The notes: generated by a model from the letters alone, not told the origin. Positions 12,379 through 19,386 are shown, counted from the stretch's first letter. The stretch is DNA of 19,619 nucleotides from CAZALT01 sp964485515 (GCA_964485515.1 CAZALT010000054.1:1-19619); one strand, 5' to 3'. A program made the numbers and translations.

Positions 12379-14524
12379 GCACGATCGCCGACCGGCAGCC
12401 GAGCAGCGGGTTGACCGTTGCACCGCCGACATCGATGGCGTAGACGCACACGGTGTGGGGACCGGGTGCGAGGCCCGTGGCTCGCAGGGACCAACCGTGC
12501 TTGGGTCCGTAGTCGGGCCAGGCGTTGCCGACGTCGGGTCGATCCTGGTCGGCGAGGATCTCGCGGCTGGGCCTGCCGTCGATGTAGACGTGCACCTTGA
12601 TCGGTGCCGCCGTGTCCGGGTCGATGGCCCACCCCGCGACGGTGAGACCGGCCGCATCGCCGCTGATCTGGTCGAACGACCCGTGCGGGTTCCCCGATGG
12701 GGCGACGACGGTGCGACACCCGAGCAGGGGGTTTGCATTCCCCGGACCGGCGTTGATGGCGTAGACGCAGACCTCATGCGGTCCTCCGGCCAGGCCGGAC
12801 ACGGTGGTCGACCACCCGCGGGCCGAGCCATAGCCGGGGTGCGCTCGCTCGACGTCGGGTCGGTTCCCGTCGGCGGTGGCGGTGGTCCGGAGCCGGCCGT
12901 CGACGTAGACGTGGGTCGTGACCGCACTGCGGGTGTCCGGATCGAGCGCCCATCCGGTCGCGGTGACCGAACCGGGCGCGGCGCGGGTGGTGTCGAACGA
13001 GCCGAAGGGGTTGCCCGACCGGATGGTCACGTCCCGACAGCCGAGATGGGTGTTCACCGCGCCGGGGCCCTGGTTGATGGCGAAGGCGCACACCGACTTG
13101 GTGCCGCCGAGCAGCGACACGAACGCCGAGTAGCCGTGCTTGGTGCCGAGCCCGTAGCCGATCAGGTCGCCCCGATCGCTCGCCGTCGACCCGGCGCCCT
13201 TCGCCACCATGGCGCCGGTCGGCGTCCTCGCGTACAGGTGCACCTCGACGGGTCCGGTGGCGTCGGGGTCCGCGGCCCAGCCCCGAACGATCGCGCCCCC
13301 ACCGGAGGGAACGACCGCGTCGAGGCTGCCTCCGGGGTCGCGTGCGTGGCGGGTCGAACCCCAGTCGATCCGTGGTCTCGGCGGATCGACCGCGACCGCA
13401 CCGATGCGCAGGCCGCGGCCTCCCTCGAAGGCGAGACCGCTGTGGTACGCCGTCCACCAGTGTCCGAACAGGTCCTGGGCGAAGCTCGCGCCCCCTGGCC
13501 CCACCCGCGTGCCGCCGGTGGCCAGGAACCTCTCGGTCGTGCGCACGCACGGGCCGAGGGGTGTGGAGCATCGGGCGTAGTCGGTGCGGTAGTCGGGTGA
13601 ACCGAAGAACCCGGCGGAGTAGAAGAGCGTCCAACCGCCCGCGGTCGGGACCAGATCGGGGTTCTCGATCGTGTAGTCCGAGCCGGAGTCGATGAGTGCG
13701 ACCGGGCTCGCTCCGACCATGGTCGTCCCGGCGGTGCTCAGGCGCCGGATCCAGATCTTGGATGCGCAGCGGCACAGGTCGGGGTTGTTCCCGTCGTTCT
13801 TCCAGAGGATCCAGGGGATGCCGTTGCCGTCGAAGGTGACCGAGGCGTCGATCGCACCTCCCAGGGTCGACCCGCCCGTCGCCCAGCAGATGAACGGCGC
13901 CGAGGACGTGTCGATGAACGGGCCTTCTGGTGCGGTCGCCGTGGCGCGGCCGATGCATTGGCGGGACGAGCCGCCCTTGACCCGGGCGCTGTAGAACGCG
14001 ACGTAGGTCGATCCGAAGCGGGTGACCTCGGGAGCCCAGGTGTAGCCCGGTTCGGCCCACGATCCGGGCCCCCAGGGCATGGCGTCGCCGCCGACGGCCC
14101 AGTGCACGAGATCGGTGGAGGTGCGGTAGGGCATGTGGCCCGTGAGGTTGTTGGTCGCGTAGGCGAAGAACCTGGTCTGGCTGCCGGTGCCGACCCGGAG
14201 GAGGTCCGGGTCGGCGATGGCGTCGGTGGGCGCGAGCGACGCGGTGCGGTCGTTCGACACGTCGCCGGTGGGTTCGCGGTAGGAGCGGTCGTGGGCCGGG
14301 ATCGACACAGCGGGCGCCGCTTCGGCCGGCGTCGAGGTCGAAGAAGTCGAGGTGGTCGAGGTGGTCGGCGTGGAAGTGGTGGAGCCCGTCGGAGTCGAGG
14401 TGGTCGATGCCGATGCGTGGTCGGGAGGCGCCGGCGCGGCGTCGAGCCGGGGGGTCGCCATCAGGATCGTCGAGAGCACGATGGTCGCGACGAGCACGCC
14501 ACATCCGGTCCGCTTAGCCGCCAT
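12371..14524 (-). CDS. Secreted GH43-like protein with three C-terminal repeat domains
   Basis: This is a 717-aa exported protein. A signal peptide (about 1-30) is followed by a Thr/Ser/Pro linker to about 70. A GH43-type five-bladed beta-propeller (about 95-395) keeps the usual acidic triad: D105 (IADPD), D226 (AIDAS) and E287 (TIENPD). Family landmarks are FFAYATNN, SWAEPGYTWAPEV and YSAR. Cysteines at C190/C213 and C319/C326 suggest disulphides. Three repeats of about 105 residues follow (about 400-505, 506-611, 612-717). Each holds GWAxDPD, VHVYxDG, RPDV, a Tyr-Gly/His-Gly-Trp segment, VCVYAIN and LLGCR; the first copy is the most diverged. Such repeats occur in secreted actinobacterial cell-wall enzymes. 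The expected substrate is an arabinose- or xylose-containing glycan, by family only. The ATG at 14524 follows TACGAT by eight bases. Confidence 0.85.
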   Translation of the reverse strand: MAAKRTGCGVLVATIVLSTILMATPRLDAAPAPPDHASASTTSTPTGSTTSTPTTSTTSTSSTSTPAEAAPAVSIPAHDRSYREPTGDVSNDRTASLAPTDAIADPDLLRVGTGSQTRFFAYATNNLTGHMPYRTSTDLVHWAVGGDAMPWGPGSWAEPGYTWAPEVTRFGSTYVAFYSARVKGGSSRQCIGRATATAPEGPFIDTSSAPFICWATGGSTLGGAIDASVTFDGNGIPWILWKNDGNNPDLCRCASKIWIRRLSTAGTTMVGASPVALIDSGSDYTIENPDLVPTAGGWTLFYSAGFFGSPDYRTDYARCSTPLGPCVRTTERFLATGGTRVGPGGASFAQDLFGHWWTAYHSGLAFEGGRGLRIGAVAVDPPRPRIDWGSTRHARDPGGSLDAVVPSGGGAIVRGWAADPDATGPVEVHLYARTPTGAMVAKGAGSTASDRGDLIGYGLGTKHGYSAFVSLLGGTKSVCAFAINQGPGAVNTHLGCRDVTIRSGNPFGSFDTTRAAPGSVTATGWALDPDTRSAVTTHVYVDGRLRTTATADGNRPDVERAHPGYGSARGWSTTVSGLAGGPHEVCVYAINAGPGNANPLLGCRTVVAPSGNPHGSFDQISGDAAGLTVAGWAIDPDTAAPIKVHVYIDGRPSREILADQDRPDVGNAWPDYGPKHGWSLRATGLAPGPHTVCVYAIDVGGATVNPLLGCRSAIVPH

Positions 14525-14532
14525 AGGTGGCG

Positions 14533-14538
14533 ATCGTA
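14533..14538 (-). promoter_or_regulatory. -10 box TACGAT before the secreted GH43 gene
   Basis: TACGAT on the minus strand ends eight bases before the ATG at 14524. The same hexamer precedes the acyl-CoA dehydrogenase. It indicates that this gene can be transcribed separately from the lipoprotein gene upstream. Confidence 0.45.
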
Positions 14539-14571
14539 GTGGGCGCGTGCCTCAGGAAGCTCGCGCTCGAC

Positions 14572-14618
14572 AGAGGTCACAGGACGCGTGGCATCGCCGA
14601 ACGGGGTGTCTGACCTCT
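14572..14618 (-). terminator. Inverted repeat after the chagasin-like lipoprotein gene
   Basis: AGAGGTCA at 14572-14579 and its complement at 14611-14618, with 31 bases between. It lies in the 113-base spacer before the secreted GH43 gene. The long loop makes a terminator role uncertain. Confidence 0.25.
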
Positions 14619-14637
14619 CCGATCGACGAGCGAACGC

Positions 14638-15168
14638 TCACTCCTCGAGAGCAATGGTCGTGTCGGTCACGGGTGGCGGCGGGCACGATCCGTCGGCGGT
14701 GACCGTGATGGGCCAGGTCTCCTCCGCCGCTCCGGGAACCGGTGACCCGTCGGCGTCGACGTACTGCACGACGATGTCGACCTCCGCCTCGGACGCTGCC
14801 GCGAACGTGAGCCGCTGGATCTCGACGTCGTCGTCGGGCACGCCGACGAACTCGGTGCCACCGAGCACGACGACCGACTGATCGATCGGGGTCACGGGAG
14901 GCGCGACGACGCGCCACTGCTTTCCCTCCGCGGGTTGCGCCTCGAGATCGAGGGTGAACCGGTGGCCGAGCGCGACGCACTGAGGCATGGCCGGCAGGCC
15001 GAAGGTGACGTACGCGAGCGGATCGGCGGGGGCGACGGTGCCGTCGCCGAGGGGGTTGGCGGTCGCGGCCGTCGACGAGCTCGGCTGCTCCTCGCCCGAG
15101 CACCCGGCGAGGACCATGAGCGCGCCGAGCGTGGCGAGAGCGGTTCGGGTGGGGCCGGCGCGACGCAT
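14638..15168 (-). CDS. Lipoprotein with possible chagasin-like (I42 inhibitor) domain
   Basis: This is a 176-aa lipoprotein. The signal peptide ends at lipobox LAGC (C23), followed by a short Ser/Thr/Ala linker. The domain at about 64-160 has an all-beta pattern. It reads GHRFTLDLEAQPAEGKQWRV, where chagasin-family inhibitors have GDxFxxxLxxNPTTGYxW; then LTFAAASEAEVDIVVQY, where they have a T-F-x-A-x-x-x-G-x-x-x-L-x-x-x-Y strand pair; and TWPITVTAD, where they have a Trp followed by an F-x-V-x-V strand. The first loop (EGKQW) and overall order fit, but the NPTTGY motif is poorly kept, so it may be only a related Ig-like fold. C64 and C162 could be bridged. It lies 43 bases after the membrane GH43 gene on the same strand. 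Confidence 0.75.
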   Translation of the reverse strand: MRRAGPTRTALATLGALMVLAGCSGEEQPSSSTAATANPLGDGTVAPADPLAYVTFGLPAMPQCVALGHRFTLDLEAQPAEGKQWRVVAPPVTPIDQSVVVLGGTEFVGVPDDDVEIQRLTFAAASEAEVDIVVQYVDADGSPVPGAAEETWPITVTADGSCPPPPVTDTTIALEE

Positions 15169-15178
15169 CAAAGGCCGG

Positions 15179-15184
15179 ACCTTA
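15179..15184 (-). promoter_or_regulatory. -10 box TAAGGT before the lipoprotein gene
   Basis: TAAGGT on the minus strand ends ten bases before the ATG at 15168, inside the 43-base spacer after the membrane GH43 gene. It could give this lipoprotein its own near-leaderless transcript. Confidence 0.4.
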
Positions 15185-15211
15185 CCCGTCTCGTCCCCGA
15201 GCGGGCGCACC

Positions 15212-16618
15212 TCAACGGTCCACCACGGGTCGGCCATCGGGCTCGACACGGAACCGGCCGAAGTGGAGGTACCGGTTGTTCGGGAACGCGACGTCGGGGT
15301 CGAGCCATGCGTGGTAGGCGAGCTGCAGCGTGCCGTCCTGGTCGCGGAACACCTCGCCACCGCCCGGTCCCATCGTCGCGTCGTAGCTGGAGAGGATGGT
15401 GTTGTGCGCAGGCTTGTGGCACGGTCCCGCCGGGGTGTCGCAGCGCGCGTAGTCCATGCGGTACTCGGTCGTCTCCCAGCGGTTCGCCGAGTAGAGCAGG
15501 TACCAGGCGTCGGCGACGCGGACCATGTTCGGACCCTCGATCGTGAAGTCCTCGTCGTCGCGGTCGGCGACGAGCAGCTCGGACGGGAAGAACGCGACCA
15601 TCGCCCCGTCCTCGCTCAGCGGCGCCGACCACAGCTTGGCGGGGGCGTTCCGGTGGAAGTCGCCGTCGGACTTCCACACGAGGTGGGCGACGCCGTCGAG
15701 GTCGACGAACGGGCTCGGGTCGATCGAGCCCATCTCGTCGGCCTGGCACATGAGCGGCTCGGAGGGCGATGCGCCGAACGGTCCTGCCGGGGTGTCGCTG
15801 AACGCCACGCCGATGCACTTCACCTGCGACCCGCGTTGGCGCGCGGAGAAGTACAGGGCGTAGCGGTCGCCGAGCTGGATGGCCGACGGCGCCCAGGTCT
15901 GACCGGGCTCGGCCCAGGAGGGCAGCGCAGGAAGTGCCTCGCCCACCCAGGTCCACGCCTGCCGATCGGGTGAGCGGATGGCCTGGGTGTGGCCGCCGAC
16001 CGAATTGGTGGCGTAGGCGTAGTAGGTGCCGTCGGCCAGCAGGACCGACGGATCAGCGAAGTCCCACGGGAACGCGATGTCCCCGTCGGTCATGGCGAGC
16101 TGGGCGTACCGGCACGCGTCGACGACGCCACGGAGCCGTTCGAGGCTGCCGCGGCGGTCGCCCGCCACCAGGATGGCCAGGGCGTCGGTCGTGCCCTGGC
16201 TGCACGTGCGCAAGTTGATCGAGGCGAGCACCTGGTGCTCGGCGAGCGCCGAGGTCTGCGTGAGCTGCTGAGTCGCCCGCTCGACCGCCGGCACGAGCTG
16301 GGCGAGGTCGGCCTCGGCCGAGGCACGCTCGTCGGTGGCGCGAGCGGCCGCGCTCTCCAGGAGCTTGAGCGTGCGTTCGAGGTGATCGAGCTTGGCGTCG
16401 AGGTCCGTGAGCTGAGCGACCTGCTGCTGCTGCAACGTTGCCGTCCGATCCTCGGCGGCGTGCGCGGTGCGCAGCTCGGCGGCCGACCGGTCGTGGTCGC
16501 TCTTCGTCAGGACCATCGGGGTGGCGAGAAGGACGAGCCAGATCGCCGAGGCGGCCACGATGCGAGTGCTCCATCGGCGGCGCGTCGCCCTCGCCCGCTC
16601 CTCCGGTGAGAGGCTCAT
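15212..16618 (-). CDS. Membrane-anchored coiled-coil protein fused to GH43-like propeller
   Basis: This is a 468-aa protein with an unusual layout. A short basic cytoplasmic end is followed by one membrane helix (about 18-37), a coiled coil (about 45-125, rich in Q, L, A, E) and a helical hairpin bounded by C139 and C169 (C-x29-C). A GH43-type beta-propeller (about 183-460) then keeps D189 (FADPS), D300 (SIDPS) and E361 (TIEGP). The propeller is paralogous to the secreted one: YAYATN, SWAEPGQTWAPS, YFSAR, KCIG/LMC and YARCDTPAGPC all have matching segments including the cysteines. It is expected to face outward and act on, or bind, cell-surface or environmental glycan. Its ATG overlaps the TGA of the upstream coiled-coil gene (ATGA). 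The longer frame upstream of 16618 is antiparallel to real coding sequence in another frame. Confidence 0.87.
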   Translation of the reverse strand: MSLSPEERARATRRRWSTRIVAASAIWLVLLATPMVLTKSDHDRSAAELRTAHAAEDRTATLQQQQVAQLTDLDAKLDHLERTLKLLESAAARATDERASAEADLAQLVPAVERATQQLTQTSALAEHQVLASINLRTCSQGTTDALAILVAGDRRGSLERLRGVVDACRYAQLAMTDGDIAFPWDFADPSVLLADGTYYAYATNSVGGHTQAIRSPDRQAWTWVGEALPALPSWAEPGQTWAPSAIQLGDRYALYFSARQRGSQVKCIGVAFSDTPAGPFGASPSEPLMCQADEMGSIDPSPFVDLDGVAHLVWKSDGDFHRNAPAKLWSAPLSEDGAMVAFFPSELLVADRDDEDFTIEGPNMVRVADAWYLLYSANRWETTEYRMDYARCDTPAGPCHKPAHNTILSSYDATMGPGGGEVFRDQDGTLQLAYHAWLDPDVAFPNNRYLHFGRFRVEPDGRPVVDR

Positions 16619-16832
16619 CGCGCATCCAACGCGTCGTTGGCTCGGACGCAGGTGCCGTAGTGGGCGAACAGCTCGGTGGAGGCCTCGTCGTCCATCTCGA
16701 GCGCGGCCAGGTTGAGCACCCGACCGACGCCGCGGAGGCACTCGCCGAGCAGCACCATGGTGTCGCCCTGGATGAGCACCGTCGCATACGTGCCGTCCAC
16801 CTCGGCCTGGAGGTCGGTCAGTTGGGCTTCGA
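16615..16832 (-). pseudogene. Out-of-frame C-terminal part of the membrane coiled-coil protein
   Basis: This is the continuation of the 16833-17240 protein in another frame. From the (CT)5 tract it reads IEAQLTDLQAEVDGTYATVL and ends with LLGECLRGVGRVLNLAALEM, then a helix to C-V-R-A-N-D-A-L-D-A-R. It carries the C-x29-C hairpin (ECLRG to TCVRA) with the same spacing and the same C-x2-G start as in the downstream GH43 fusion, so it is certainly coding. No good start codon precedes it; a GTG or ATG inside would remove the coiled coil. Removing one CT unit joins it to the first part as a 207-aa protein. The TGA overlaps the ATG of the GH43 fusion. Confidence 0.7.
16626..16640. promoter_or_regulatory. 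Small palindrome before the membrane GH43 start
   Basis: CCAACG-CGT-CGTTGG, a perfect 6-bp inverted repeat, ends eight bases before the GH43 fusion ATG within the last codons of the upstream gene. The fusion has no Shine-Dalgarno. The hairpin could influence coupled translation, but it may be chance. Confidence 0.25.
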
Positions 16833-17240
16833 TCAGAGAGAGAGCTGGTCGCGCATCTGGTCGCGGTCGTCGAGGGCGGTGAGGAGCTCCACCTCCTGGC
16901 CCTGCATGCGCTGCTGGAGGTCGATCAGCTCGGAGCTGAGGAGGTCGATCTCGCGCTGGAGCTCGCTCGCTCCTGCCGTGGCCCCCACGACGCTGGCGCG
17001 AGCGGCGGCGGCATCGGCGCGGTTGGCATCGCCCTGCGCCCGCCAGGCGACCGTCGACGCGGTGCACAGCACGCAGACGATGACCGCGCCGACAGCCAGA
17101 AGGCGCAGCGCGGAGTCCGACAGCCGCGGCGCCGGGGGGAGTCGGGGCGCGCGCCACTCGCTGGTGGGTTCCGTCGATTCCTGGAGAACTGGGGGGTCCG
17201 TGGTCGTCAAGCGCGTCTCGCCGGTCGCGATTCGTCGCAC
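16833..17240 (-). CDS. Membrane coiled-coil protein, frame broken by (CT)5
   Basis: This is the N-terminal 135 residues of a single-pass membrane protein. A Thr/Pro-rich cytoplasmic end (about 1-45) leads to one membrane helix (about 46-68, LLAVGAVIVCVLCTASTVAW) and then a coiled coil, ASELQREIDLLSSELIDLQQ, continuing MQGQEVELLTALDDRDQMRD. It stops at TGA right after a CT tract. In the next frame the coiled coil continues without interruption, so the intact product would be about 207 aa with membrane helix, coiled coil and C-x29-C hairpin: the same stalk as the GH43 fusion encoded next, minus the enzyme. The GTG at 17240 is the longest start; a TTG at 17210 is an alternative. No protein family is recognised. 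Confidence 0.65.
   Translation of the reverse strand: MRRIATGETRLTTTDPPVLQESTEPTSEWRAPRLPPAPRLSDSALRLLAVGAVIVCVLCTASTVAWRAQGDANRADAAAARASVVGATAGASELQREIDLLSSELIDLQQRMQGQEVELLTALDDRDQMRDQLSL
16835..16844. repeat. (AG)5 / (CT)5 dinucleotide tract at the frameshift
   Basis: Five AG units on the plus strand (CT on the coding strand) at the point where the coiled-coil protein changes frame. With four units the frame is open; with five it ends at TGA immediately after the tract. It is the classic arrangement for slipped-strand switching, though an indel or assembly error gives the same picture. Confidence 0.85.
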
Positions 17241-17304
17241 AGCGTAGGCGGCCGGTCCGAGCGAGTTCTCTCGCGGACGTGAACGTCTCGTGTCCGACAG
17301 CTCA

Positions 17305-17334
17305 TTGGGAGGTACGAAAGGCCTGACCTACGAT
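17305..17334 (+). promoter_or_regulatory. Promoter of acyl-CoA dehydrogenase gene
   Basis: -35-like TTGGGA at 17305-17310, an 18-base spacer, -10 TACGAT at 17329-17334, and the GTG start six bases further at 17341. It predicts a leaderless transcript and decides the start codon. Confidence 0.55.
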
Positions 17335-17340
17335 CGCCCC

Positions 17341-18567
17341 GTGGATTTCGAAGACTCCCCCGAAGAAGCTGCGTTCCGGGCCGAGGCTCGGGCGTTCCTC
17401 GAGGCGCATGCGTCTCTTCGCACCGGTACCGACGCCGACTGGTCCCGTGGTTCGATGAACCAGGACCCCGTCGCCATCGAGCGGTACCTCCGCAAGTGCA
17501 GGGAGTGGCAGTCCACGTTGTTCGACAACGGATGGGCCGGGCTCACCTGGCCGACGCAGTACGGGGGCGCGGGCCGCACCCCCGCGGAGAGCATCATCTT
17601 CAACCAGGAGCTCGCCGCGTTCGACGCCACCTCCGGCTTTCTCGGGGCCGCGCAGCAGCTGGCCGGCCCACCCATCCTCTACGTCGGCAACGACGAGCAG
17701 AAGGAGCGCTACATCCCGCCGCTGCTGCGCGGCGACGAGATCTGGTGCCAGATGTTCAGCGAGCCCGGCGCCGGCTCCGACCTCGCGTCGCTCGCCACCC
17801 GTGCGGTGCGCGACGGCGACGAGTTCGTGGTCACCGGCCAGAAGGTGTGGACCTCCGAAGCGCAGCACGCCGACTACGGCCTCCTCCTCGCCCGCACCGA
17901 CCCCGACGCCCCGAAGCACAAGGGCATCACCTTCTTCCTGCTCGATCTGCGCACACCTGGTGTCGACATCCGACCCCTCGTGCAGTCCACGGGCCTTTCG
18001 CACTTCAGCGAGGTGTTCCTCGACGAGGTGCGCATCCCCGCAACCAACGTCCTCGGCGAGGTCAACGGCGGATGGGCCGCCGTGCGCGTCACGCTCGCCA
18101 GCGAAGCGGGCATGATCGGTGGCGCCGGGCAGACCAGCACCTACGACTACGTCCTCGCCCTCGCCCGCGACTGCGGCCGCACCGGCGAGCCGCTCATCCG
18201 CCAGCGCCTCGCCGACGTGTACGCCAACGAGCGCATCCTCAAGTGGCACGGCCAGCGCATGCAGACCGCGATCATGCACAAGCGGGGCACGCCGCCCGAC
18301 CCGTCCGTGCTCAAGAACACGTTCACCCGAGCGCTCTCCAAGCGCGTCGAGCTGGCCGTCGAGCTCGAAGGAGCGGCCGGCATGCTCGCCGACGGCGACG
18401 CCATCCAGGACGGCTTCTGGCAGCGTCAGTGCATGGGTCAGTACGCCCCCCGCATCGGCGGCGGCACCAACGAGATCCACAAGAACATGATCGGCGAGCG
18501 CGCCCTCGGCCTCCCACCCGAGCCGAGGACCGACAAGAACGTCCCCTGGAAGGACGCCGTCCGGTAG
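17341..18567 (+). CDS. Acyl-CoA dehydrogenase (FadE family)
   Basis: This is a 408-aa FAD-dependent acyl-CoA dehydrogenase that introduces the alpha-beta double bond into an acyl-CoA. Family landmarks are WAGLTWPTQYGGAGRT (65-80), CQMFSEPGAGSDLASL (136-151), TGQKVWTS (165-172), LLARTDPDAPKHKGITFFLL, LGEVNGGWAAV and the C-terminal signature RIGGGTNEIHKNMIGERALG (371-390). E255 in TLASEAG sits where several actinobacterial FadE proteins have the catalytic Glu of TLxxER; the changed context makes this uncertain. Such FadEs often work on steroid side chains or branched acyl-CoAs and some need a partner subunit; no partner gene is adjacent. The GTG at 17341 is chosen over the GTG at 17290 because the promoter -10 box lies between them and VDFEDSPEEAAFRAEARAFL is the usual start. 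Confidence 0.92.
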   Translation: MDFEDSPEEAAFRAEARAFLEAHASLRTGTDADWSRGSMNQDPVAIERYLRKCREWQSTLFDNGWAGLTWPTQYGGAGRTPAESIIFNQELAAFDATSGFLGAAQQLAGPPILYVGNDEQKERYIPPLLRGDEIWCQMFSEPGAGSDLASLATRAVRDGDEFVVTGQKVWTSEAQHADYGLLLARTDPDAPKHKGITFFLLDLRTPGVDIRPLVQSTGLSHFSEVFLDEVRIPATNVLGEVNGGWAAVRVTLASEAGMIGGAGQTSTYDYVLALARDCGRTGEPLIRQRLADVYANERILKWHGQRMQTAIMHKRGTPPDPSVLKNTFTRALSKRVELAVELEGAAGMLADGDAIQDGFWQRQCMGQYAPRIGGGTNEIHKNMIGERALGLPPEPRTDKNVPWKDAVR

Positions 18568-18614
18568 GGGCTTCGGCGCGGCCAGAAGGGCACAACGCGG
18601 CCCGGAGCGAGTGG

Positions 18615-18635
18615 TGACGTTGCCGGTCAACGTCA
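18615..18635. terminator. Hairpin between convergent genes
   Basis: TGACGTTG-CCGGT-CAACGTCA, a perfect 8-bp stem with a 5-base loop, 47 bases after the acyl-CoA dehydrogenase stop and 75 bases before (on the other strand, after) the PH-like gene end. It may terminate both transcripts. Confidence 0.5.
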
Positions 18636-18709
18636 GACGTGGTGGCCGGACCGCGGACGTAAGGGCCCAGCACGGCTGGCCGCACCGAGCACCAGCGGTC
18701 TTCCGCGAC

Positions 18710-19117
18710 CTACGCAGCGTCGATGGCGGTGCGGAACTTCTCCATCTGGCGGTAGAGCCCGTCGACATCCTCGACGCAGGGCAGGCTGATGCGCTCGCCC
18801 GAGTTCAGCTCCATCTCGAGGTTCCAGAATCCGGGGATCACATCGATGAGCAGGACGCGGTGCCACTGGAACTCGCGCCGCATCGGCCAGTTGCGCTGGA
18901 TGCGCACGCCCTTGGGGCCGACGACGACGACCGGACCGAGCAGCGTGCGCAGACCCAGGGTGGTGAGCACCACGCCGCCGAGGCTGAAGAGCCGCCACCA
19001 GATGTCGATGTCCGCGACGACGCCCGACAGGAAGAACAAGCCGCACAGCACGAGCAGCGCCACGGTCGCGTAGCGGCGCACGGGGTTCATTCGCAGTCGG
19101 TAAGCGGTAGGACGCAT
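18710..19117 (-). CDS. Small membrane protein with PH-like domain
   Basis: This is a protein of about 135 aa. Two membrane helices in hairpin lie at about 18-36 and 40-58 (VALLVLCGLFFLSGVVAD and LFSLGGVVLTTLGLRTLL), followed by a beta-rich domain: VVVVGPKGVRIQRNWPMRRE, FQWHRVLLIDVIPG, then LEMELNSGERISLPCVEDVD and a final helix YRQMEKFRTAID. This topology matches bacterial PH-domain membrane proteins common in actinobacteria, which have unknown roles at the membrane. Start choice is uncertain: ATG 19117 is used here, GTG 19135 and ATG 19090 are alternatives, and none has a Shine-Dalgarno. It is convergent with the acyl-CoA dehydrogenase. Confidence 0.75.
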   Translation of the reverse strand: MRPTAYRLRMNPVRRYATVALLVLCGLFFLSGVVADIDIWWRLFSLGGVVLTTLGLRTLLGPVVVVGPKGVRIQRNWPMRREFQWHRVLLIDVIPGFWNLEMELNSGERISLPCVEDVDGLYRQMEKFRTAIDAA

Positions 19118-19386
19118 CACTGGACAGTGTGACACCCGTAGACCCTGGACCCAACGTCGCTCGACGTGTCGGACTCGCTGGAACGCGTTGTTGAGGTCTG
19201 CGGTGCGGCCGGCAGCGCCTCGTCCGCTGTCCGGCCACCACTCTGTCGTTGACCGACAGCGTTCTGGCTGGGACCGAGCGACGTGATCGGCATGCCCGGG
19301 CCAACCGTGAACCGCACGGCCCCCGTCAGGAACTCGGAGGAAGAGAACGAGCGCAGCTGTTCGAGTGCTCGCGGAGCCCGAAACCC
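19118..19386. other. Non-coding spacer with two small inverted repeats
   Basis: No convincing gene. It holds CACTG-GA-CAGTG (19118-19129) directly before the PH-like gene start, an AAC-GC-GTT element at 19179-19192 that resembles the mycobacterial KstR operator except for one flanking base, and a hairpin CTGTCG / CGACAG at 19243-19259. Base composition is less GC-skewed than in the genes. Confidence 0.4.

Noticed and set aside
11396..13600. 734-codon plus-strand frame over the thioesterase and GH43 genes
   Set aside because: It covers the thioesterase in a wrong frame and the secreted GH43 gene antisense. The other frames show real domains.
17302..18768. 488-codon minus-strand frame opposite the acyl-CoA dehydrogenase
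   Set aside because: It is antisense to a textbook FadE with full motifs on the plus strand.
19117..19317. 66-codon minus-strand frame before the PH-like gene
   Set aside because: Low-complexity Ser/Thr/Gly sequence with no ribosome site or promoter. It would also end within the PH-like start region.
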